Below, one piece after another: positions 57,700 through 64,000 of a DNA stretch of 64,000 nt (position 1 is its first letter; every line of letters begins with the position of its first letter). The notes beneath the pieces are model-generated. The model was not told where the DNA came from. It saw only the letters and a program-made list of their open reading frames with translations, and ran no database searches. The position numbers and the translations under genes are program-made. Source of the DNA: Heterocephalus glaber (taxonomy: Eukaryota > Chordata > Mammalia > Rodentia > Bathyergidae). The stretch lies in assembly GCF_000247695.1 (NCBI RefSeq), contig NW_004624747.1:6794647-6858646 (forward strand), read 5' to 3'.

Positions 57700-58312
57700 T
57701 CACCTTCTCATAGCTTCATGGTATTTTTCTTCTAACAAACTTATCAGCTGAGAGAAGCTGTCTTTCAGCACATCCATGTCATCCAGTGAGCAGGGCAGCA
57801 GAATCCAGAGTTTTCCTCATGCAAGTTGTTCAAGTTCAAAATATTTTCGATCTCTTGCACTGAGCATGCTGCTGCCTTGTCTTGATGATTGGCCAATATT
57901 AAAAAGGGTAAAGTGCATAACTGTGGGTGCTGAAGAGCTGAGTGTGGTTCATTTCTAGCAGTTTCTGAATCATCCTCTGAAGAAGCACTGTTTAATATGA
58001 ATATTACCCCTTGAGATCCTTGGTAGTAGTGACTCCCATATTTTCAGATATTATCAGCTCCTCCAAGTTCTTATTCATTCAAGATGGCATTCTGAATGGC
58101 ACTGCCTTTATACTAAAACCTGTGGTTGACACGACATTCTCAGGGCTTTCACCACACAGCTTTGCCAGCAGACTGGTCTTGCCAGAACCTGTGAGGTCTA
58201 TGCACACCAGGTCATACTCTGGTCGTGCAGGTGGTGGTCCCTTGCAGCAAAGTGCTCTAAAACACAGATAATCCATGTACAGAAATGCCTCAGTTATCCG
58301 GAGATCAGACAT
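57700..58312 (-). pseudogene. ARL15: ARL15 processed pseudogene
   Basis: This is an intronless minus-strand copy of ADP-ribosylation factor-like 15, a small Ras/Arf-type GTPase of about 204 residues. ATG at 58312; the frame begins MSDLRITEAFLYMDYLCFRA and keeps the family N-terminus for about 72 codons. A frameshift after KAVPF (about 58085) ends that frame at 58079. The rest is recognisable in other frames (KELGGADNI, QGSQGVIF, ASSEDD, HSALQHPQLCTLPFLILANH) with several stops and shifts. The last codons, LLEEKYHEAMRR, stop at TGA 57702-57700. The P-loop is DLTGSGKT where the family has GLTGSGKT, so even its first invariant glycine is lost. Not a functional GTPase. Confidence 0.92.
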
Positions 58313-58544
58313 CCAGCAACCTAAAGCATCCAGAACAGCTCAGAAGCCGGAAAAAAAGCAGTATCTTGGGCTGCAAGCAAACAGCTCCTAACAAGTATTT
58401 CTCATGGACTGCTTCCTGTCCCAAAGTCTGACCCCCTTGCATTACCCCTCCCTTCTTATAGACAGACAGTATAGGTTCAATGTAAACAATTTATGCTTCC
58501 CTCTCCCCAATTGTTTTTTTAATCTATTTATTTTCTTTCTTTTT

Positions 58545-58880
58545 TTCTTTTTTGGTACCGGGGATCAAACTTGAGTCCTTGCGCCTGCAGGGCAGGCAGC
58601 AGAACCACTGAGCTAAATCCCTGGCCTATTTATTTTCTTTTAAAAATTTTTTTGAGATGGATTTTGCTAGGTCACTAAGTTGCCCAGTTTGGGTTTGAAC
58701 TTTCAATTCTCTTGCCTTAACCTCCCAGAGTGCTAGAATTATAGGAACGTGCCATTGCACCTGGCTCCCAAATTTTATAAAAGCACTCTTTTCTGGGCTG
58801 GGGATGTAGCTCAGTGGCACTGTGCCTGCCTGGTAAGCCCAAGGTCATGATTTCTATCCCCGGTACTGAGAAAAAAAAAA
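58545..58880. repeat. SINE cluster: ID (-), B1-like (-), ID (+)
   Basis: Reversed ID (58545-58627), reversed B1-like (58640-58765) and plus ID (58796-58876). Confidence 0.82.
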
Positions 58881-59139
58881 AAAGTACTCTGTTCTAGGTC
58901 CAGTGGACATTTCGCAAGTCATGGAGCTGATAGGTGGTGGAAATTTTTTCCAGGACCTTGTCCTTTTTCTGACTACCATGTATAATCAATAAACCCTTCT
59001 ATTTCAGAGATTCCTGGGTCTTAAGAGTTTGGATTTAACAATGCTAAGATAGTATACAGCAGAGCCCAATTTGGAAGTGCCAAGGGCAAACAAAGCCAGA
59101 TACTAGTTAAAGGTGATAAAATAGACTTTATGTAGTACA

Positions 59140-59235
59140 ATCTAAAGTGGGAGGACACATTCATATAAACATGGCTTTGTTGTTGTGCAAACATCATAGA
59201 GTGTACTTGTAACACAATCAATGTTTTATCCAGGT
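59140..59235. mobile_element. Tigger/MER7-like fragment
   Basis: GTTGTGCAAACATCATAGAGTGTACTTGTAA resembles the subterminal region of the same element type as 53612-53795. A second piece (59955-60060: GGTGATAAAATGTAAGGAG, TTCATTGTTGACTGACATG) may be its other end. Confidence 0.45.
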
Positions 59236-59464
59236 TCTTGGTGTTCTGAACAAAAATTGAGCAGGATACTCAAGAGAAGCAACAAGAACAAAGATAGTAC
59301 ACTTCATAGGGTGGAAGTGGGCCAGTGAGGACAGTGGTGAGGAAGCTTGGTCTGAGGGTTTTAAGCATTAGGGTTTGGGGTGGGATTCAAAGTTTTGTCT
59401 GAGGTTCTACTCTTGCCAATCAGGGCTTGACTCTGCCTCACTCTCCAGGAATGGAATTTTTGAC

Positions 59465-59625
59465 TTTTTTGTTTTGTGTTGTTCTTTTGAGTCAGTCTCA
59501 CTATTTAGTTCAGGCTGTCTTTGAACTCACTATGTAGCTGAGGCTGGCCTCCAACCTGCAGTGATCCTCCTGCTTTAGCCTTCCAAATGCTGGGAGTATA
59601 AGCATGGCCCATCACACTCGGCTTG
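59465..59625 (-). repeat. B1-like SINE
   Basis: Reversed copy: GAGTCAGTCTCACTATTTAG, then TGATCCTCCTGCTTTAGCC. Confidence 0.75.
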
Positions 59626-60060
59626 GGTTTTTGACCTTTTATGGGCTTTTAAAGAACTGTCATGGCTCCCAAAGTATGTGGGGAGCAGGGTCAAATTGGC
59701 ATTGCTGTGACATAGTAATTAGGGCAGGGATTGGCCAAGGGTTGCTGAAGGCCTCTGGGTGCATGCCCAGAGACTTACTGTGTATGAGCTGGATGACTTG
59801 GTACCTTCTCTTTTTGTTTTTAGACTGGGATATCCTGGATTTGGGTTGAAATTTAACTCAGAAGGTAGATCTAACCCAGAAAGCAGGCTTCAAAGTGGGG
59901 ACCCTCTTCTCTCTGGCCTTCTCTGAGCTACCTCTTGTTTCATACTTACACAAACTAAAATGGCTGTGATGTCACTAGGTGATAAAATGTAAGGAGTGTG
60001 GTGCATATAGTTCATTGTTGACTGACATGTCATTGTGTGGAACATGACTGTATTGTAATA

Positions 60061-61070
60061 GGGAAGAGAATTTCCCATAAGTTGAGCTCAGTTTCAACAA
60101 GACCAAAAGGCAGGAGGCATTTTTAATGCCAGTTTGTGCTAAAGAAGAATGTTTGGGCCTTGTGACTAGGCCATTTGGTTTGCTGATGAAGACTTATCAA
60201 AGAAGAGGCAGAGTGGTACAGGATGGAACAAAGTGCCACTGAAGTCAGGGCACAGAGAGTAGGAGCTGGAGAGTTCCAGAATGCTTATATTTCAAAGAGA
60301 TGGCACTGAGGTCCTTGAAGAGACAGTTGGGTGGAGGAAACTTACATTTCACAAGGTCAGAGAGAGGATTTATAATTGCAAGTTTTCTCAGATAGGCATT
60401 TTGGGGACAGGGGAGTAGGGTCATCCTACCATCTTCTGAGTATGTTCCTAGAAGTAGAATTGCTGGGTCCTATGGCAATTCTATGTTTAACTTTTAAGGA
60501 ATTGCATTTTTTCCCTCCAAATGCAGAAACACAAAGAATCTAGAACACTGAAGTCCCTGGCCTTTCCAGCTCCAGGATGCCCAGTTGGGATAATGGCAGC
60601 ATTCAGACCTTGTGGAGCTCCGTCTGCTCCTCTAGACAGGAAGAAGGGGCTCTCAAATGCAATGGTGAGCCCAGGAGTGGGCAGAGTGGAAGCAAGAAAG
60701 TGAGAATCCAAGGGCTGGAGGGAAAGAGGCAGCAGCTGCTGCATGAGTGTCAGAGCATTGAGAGAGCCCTGTAGCTGGGCCACATCAGTCTTCCCCAGTC
60801 CTTGGAAGGGACAAGCTCACAAAGCCTGAATGGAGACTCAGCTACAAAGGCCACTCTGGTGGAGCAAAAGCTGCCTACGGCATTTAGGCTGCAGGACGTG
60901 AGGCCCTGCTCATGGTGGCTGTCTTTGGCTGCCTCCTGAAGGCCCAGGCCCAGGTGGCTATATTTCAGACAGAAGGCACTGAGGGTGTGGGGCAAAGACG
61001 GGTCCCTTAGCTGACTGTTCTGAAATTCATCAGAGCCTCGTGCTCAGCAAAGGAGGAGGAATTTGGCCTC
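60061..61070. other. Gene-free sequence
   Basis: Chance frames of 60-98 codons exist on both strands at 60487-60995. I see no family resemblance, splice structure or conserved motif, and name no gene. Confidence 0.45.
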
Positions 61071-61112
61071 AATCATTCATTCATTCATTCATTCACTCAT
61101 TGATTCATTCAA
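61070..61112. repeat. (TCAT)n microsatellite
   Basis: About ten TCAT/TCAC/TGAT units between GGCCTCAATCATTC and CAATGTGCAGC. Confidence 0.85.
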
Positions 61113-61324
61113 TGTGCAGCTGCTCTGTGAGGGGCCCTGACCCAGAGCTGGAAACTGTGAGTCGAAAACTCTAACTGGGAAATGGCGAGAGGCCCTGTGT
61201 GAGTTGCCAATGTCTCAACTATAGAGAAACTCTTCAGGCCAGGAGCCCATCTGTGCTCCCAGAGCAGGGACTCAGGCTTCCTGTCCCCTCTGCTTCTAAG
61301 TTATAATAGCAGCCTCTGATGTGG

Positions 61325-61495
61325 CTGCAGGGTTGGGTTCTCTGGAGACATCGGAGGTCCTCACAAAATGGCTGCTCCACACTCTTGGACTTTCCAGCCT
61401 CCAGAACCATAGCCAAATAAACTTCAATTGTTTCAATTATCCAGCCTGTGGATTTCTGTTGTAGCAGCAGAAAACAGTTAAGACAGCCACTGAAC
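61325..61495 (+). mobile_element. MaLR-type LTR 3' part
   Basis: TTGGACTTTCCAGCCTCCAG, AACCATAGCCAAATAAACTT and CTGTTGTAGCAGCAGAAAAC; a classic mammalian-wide MaLR 3' end. Confidence 0.7.
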
Positions 61496-61859
61496 TGGAG
61501 TGTGCACAAGGGGCTGTTTGCCCTGCTAGAGCTGTCACCACCACGGCTGAGGGTGCGGGTGGCCGGGGTGAGTACAGTCAACAGAAAAGAAGTTGCCTGG
61601 GAAAGATTTATAAAGTAGTACAGCAAGGGTCCTGGTGGGCTCCTACACTAGGCATCAGCTCCCAATTGCAGCTGCCTTGCCCTGGGTGCTTGTTGGTGCC
61701 AGTGGAATCTCATTTATCCTCCTCAGAGGAGCCACTCTGTGAGGGAGGTGCTATTATCCCACCCACATGCCAGGGAGCCTTAAAGGGGGCTGGTCACATG
61801 CCAGGGCCACAAAGTCAAGGCCAGAAATAGCCCTTGAACTCAGGTCTGTCTCATCTCAG

Positions 61860-62290
61860 CAGACCATGCCCTGTTCATGAAAAGATGCTCTACATCACAG
61901 AAGAAATATAAATTAACACCACAATGAGACACAATCATGTACATATTTGAATGGCTAACAGAATCTCTGGCAGAAAGTGACTGGAATGCTCCTATGTACT
62001 TGCTGGGAATGCAAACTGGGCAACCTCTGCAAAATAATGTGTTCCCCATGACAGTACATGTAATGTCTCCATATGGCCCAGTGGGAAACCTTCCCCCCAG
62101 CTGTTTACCCTAGTGAAATGAAAACTTAGGATCACGCAAAAACCTGTCATGAATGCATATAGCAGCTTTACTAATAATGGCCCCAAACTGGACGGAATTT
62201 AGCCTTCAACTGGACAATAAACACAGTGTGTGGTGTGTCCATACTGTGGAATACTACTCAGCTACAAAATTTATGCACATAACAGCAGGT
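61860..62290 (+). mobile_element. L1 LINE 3' region
   Basis: Plus-oriented L1 3' text: AAAAGATGCTCTACATCACA, CAATGAGACACAATCATG, CAGCTTTACTAATAATGGCC and GGAATACTACTCAGCTAC. It is opposite to the L1 fragments at 12-19 kb. Confidence 0.65.
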
Positions 62291-62799
62291 TTGACTCTCA
62301 CTGGCATTATATTGAATGAAGAGAGCCAGATTCAAAGCACTACAAATTAAATGATTTTATTTATTCTGGGACATTCCAAATTGTAGAGATAGCGAATAGA
62401 TGAGTGGTTGTTAGAGGTGAGTTGGGGAGAGAGTTTGACTCCAAATACACAGCATAGGGAATTTAGAGGGTGATGGAGCTGCTCTGTGTCCCCCTTGTGG
62501 TGGTGATCACATGACTGTACATGGTGGTCACAAGACTGCATATTATCATCAAAGCTCATGGAATTGGACAATAAAAAGGAAGAATCTCACTGGTGTAAAA
62601 TATAGGGCACATGCATGCCCTAACTCTGATTCAACACTTCCTGTTGGAGGGAAAATCTGGACAAGGAGGAGAAAAGTGGGTCTTCTAGGTGGGAAGGAGA
62701 GTTCGATCAAAGATAGGGTTGGGGGCTGGTGAGTGGAGGCTTTGGGTGGGAGGACAGTGGGAGAGGAGGAAAGTAAGACCAGTTATGAATGCCCATCAC

Positions 62800-63165
62800 C
62801 TGGCTGTCATGGTTTAGATCTAATATGTCTCCCCAAGTTCTGATGTGTGTGGCAGCGACTGGATCATGGAGGTGCTACAGCTGACTTGCTGTTAGGAGGT
62901 GGAGCCTGGTTGGAAGTGGGTTACTAGGAGTGTGACCTGGAAGGGTGTACCTCACTTCATGGCTCCTCCCTTCACGCTCTGCTTCCTGGCCACCACGACA
63001 CGAGCAGCTTTCCTTTGCCAGATCCTTCCACCATGCCCTTCCTGCCTTGGAACCAGCTGGCTATAGACTGAATCTTGCAAAAGCTGTAAGTCAAAATAAA
63101 CCTTTCTTCCTTTAATTTGTGGGTATTGTGTCTCAGCAGTGAAGAAAGTGACTAAGACCCTAGCA
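62800..63165 (+). mobile_element. ERVL-MaLR-like LTR
   Basis: ATGGTTTAGATCTAATATGTC, CCCCAAGTTCTGATGTGTGT, AAAGCTGTAAGTCAAAATAAACC and TTGTGGGTATTGTGTCTCAG, followed by TGACTAAGAC. Confidence 0.7.
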
Positions 63166-63169
63166 AAGG

Positions 63170-64000
63170 ACATTGGCTATCAGCCTGTGTCCCAGGGAAA
63201 CAGCAGGGAAGGTCGACTTAGAAATGACAGTGGCATTGGGTGGGATGGGGCAGAACATGGGGCTGAAAGGACAGAGCCAGGGAGATCCCTCTGTCCTTGC
63301 CTTGGCTGCCCAGTCCCTGCCCCTCAATGGCTTTGTTGCAGCCCATGAGGACTTCCCCCAGTTCCTTGGTTCCAGCTGTGCAGGGTAACATAGTGGGTAC
63401 AAATATTTAAGAATAATGGAGGGCAAAGGAACCAGCCAACAAATTTCAGTATCTACTGAGTAAGCTTGTTGTCAAACTTCTGGAAGAGATTGTTGTGTAG
63501 GGCTGGATGGTGATCCCTTAAGAATGAAAGTAGTAACCAACATGGGATCAAGAACAAGGCCCACTAAATGGCCATGTTTCTATTCTGGGCCAGGATTCCT
63601 GGCCATGTGCCCAATTAGGGAAGTACTTTGGCTGGGGTGACCACACTGAGGACAAGCTGAGGCAGCATGTGCACACGATGGAAAACTCAGATAGACTCTC
63701 GGCTGACAGCATAGCCAGACTCAAAGGTGATGGTAAGACAATGTTATCCTGGAGGCATTGTGGGGCCTGACACCTAGTAGTTCCAGGCTCAGTCTGAAAT
63801 TGTCATCAGAAGTTTGGATGGAGACCCAGAGGGCAGCAGATTCTCAGATGCTGTAACACTGAGAGGAAAGGGGGTGTGCAGAACACTGAACTGAGAGTCC
63901 AGAGTTCTTTCTAAATGTAATTGGGGTAGAAGATGCCAACAATGTGACCACAACAGGCAGTTGATGAGCAGCCAGACCCGGCAGATTCATTTCTGCCCAT
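63170..64000. other. Gene-free end of window
   Basis: No recognised exon, RNA gene or repeat to the window edge. Short overlapping frames at 63139-63426 have no recognisable product. Confidence 0.45.

Noticed and set aside
57700..58312. ARL15 as a functional gene
   Set aside because: Frameshift near 58085, several stops and a lost P-loop glycine, with no introns.
4328..58876. ID copies as real tRNA genes
   Set aside because: They have A- and B-box-like sequences but carry A-tails and target duplications and do not keep a full tRNA cloverleaf; they are SINEs.
1..64000. CRISPR array, toxin or phage-like system
   Set aside because: No regularly spaced repeats, prokaryotic genes or operon structure; all dispersed repeats are mammalian transposable elements.

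Overview
The window is nuclear DNA of a placental mammal, most probably a non-murid rodent. The best clue is the repeat content. There are dozens of copies of a short tRNA-derived SINE of the rodent ID/BC1 type (head like GGGGATTTAGCTCAGTGGTT, end CCCGGTACC plus A-tail), and many B1-like 7SL-derived SINEs (head GGTGGCACACACCTGTAATC). L1, L2, MIR, ERVL-MaLR and other LTRs and old hAT/Tigger DNA transposons are also present. The species cannot be fixed from sequence alone. There are no bacterial-style operons, CRISPR arrays or phage genes.

The one intact protein gene is SEC14L4, minus strand, from the ATG at 46053 to the stop at 28115. Twelve coding exons, all with AG acceptors and GT donors, join without a frame break into 1221 nt (406 codons plus stop). 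The product is a Sec14-like lipid-transfer protein with an N-terminal CRAL-TRIO helical region, a CRAL-TRIO lipid-binding domain and a C-terminal GOLD domain. Exon 1 lies in a CpG-rich promoter region.

The flanks are pseudogene territory. Four clear dead retrocopies and one ambiguous fragment all lie on the minus strand: SRFBP1 (526-2340), FAM149B1 5' part (about 10060-10790, ends at what looks like a real splice donor, so exon versus retrocopy is open), CCDC158 (14941-19165), FDX1 (51186-53600) and ARL15 (57700-58312, possibly longer). The SRFBP1 and CCDC158 copies each split an older L1 and are flanked by short target-site repeats.

Layout: 1-5 kb SRFBP1 retrocopy in L1, an A-tailed unknown and palindromic DNA transposon remnants; 5-10 kb AT-rich SINE/L2 region; 10-12 kb FAM149B1 piece and two opposed LTR copies; 12-19.4 kb L1 3' regions and the CCDC158 retrocopy; 19.4-28 kb LTR, L2 and MIR remnants and low-repeat sequence; 28-46 kb SEC14L4; 46-51 kb SINE-rich upstream flank with L2; 51-58.3 kb FDX1 and ARL15 retrocopies; 58.3-64 kb Tigger-like, MaLR and L1 3' remnants. 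I found no undescribed multi-gene system. The notable items are the nested retroposition events, an in-frame SINE inside the FDX1 retrocopy, the FAM149B1 exon/intron junction, and an unidentified coding-like tail near 55.7 kb.
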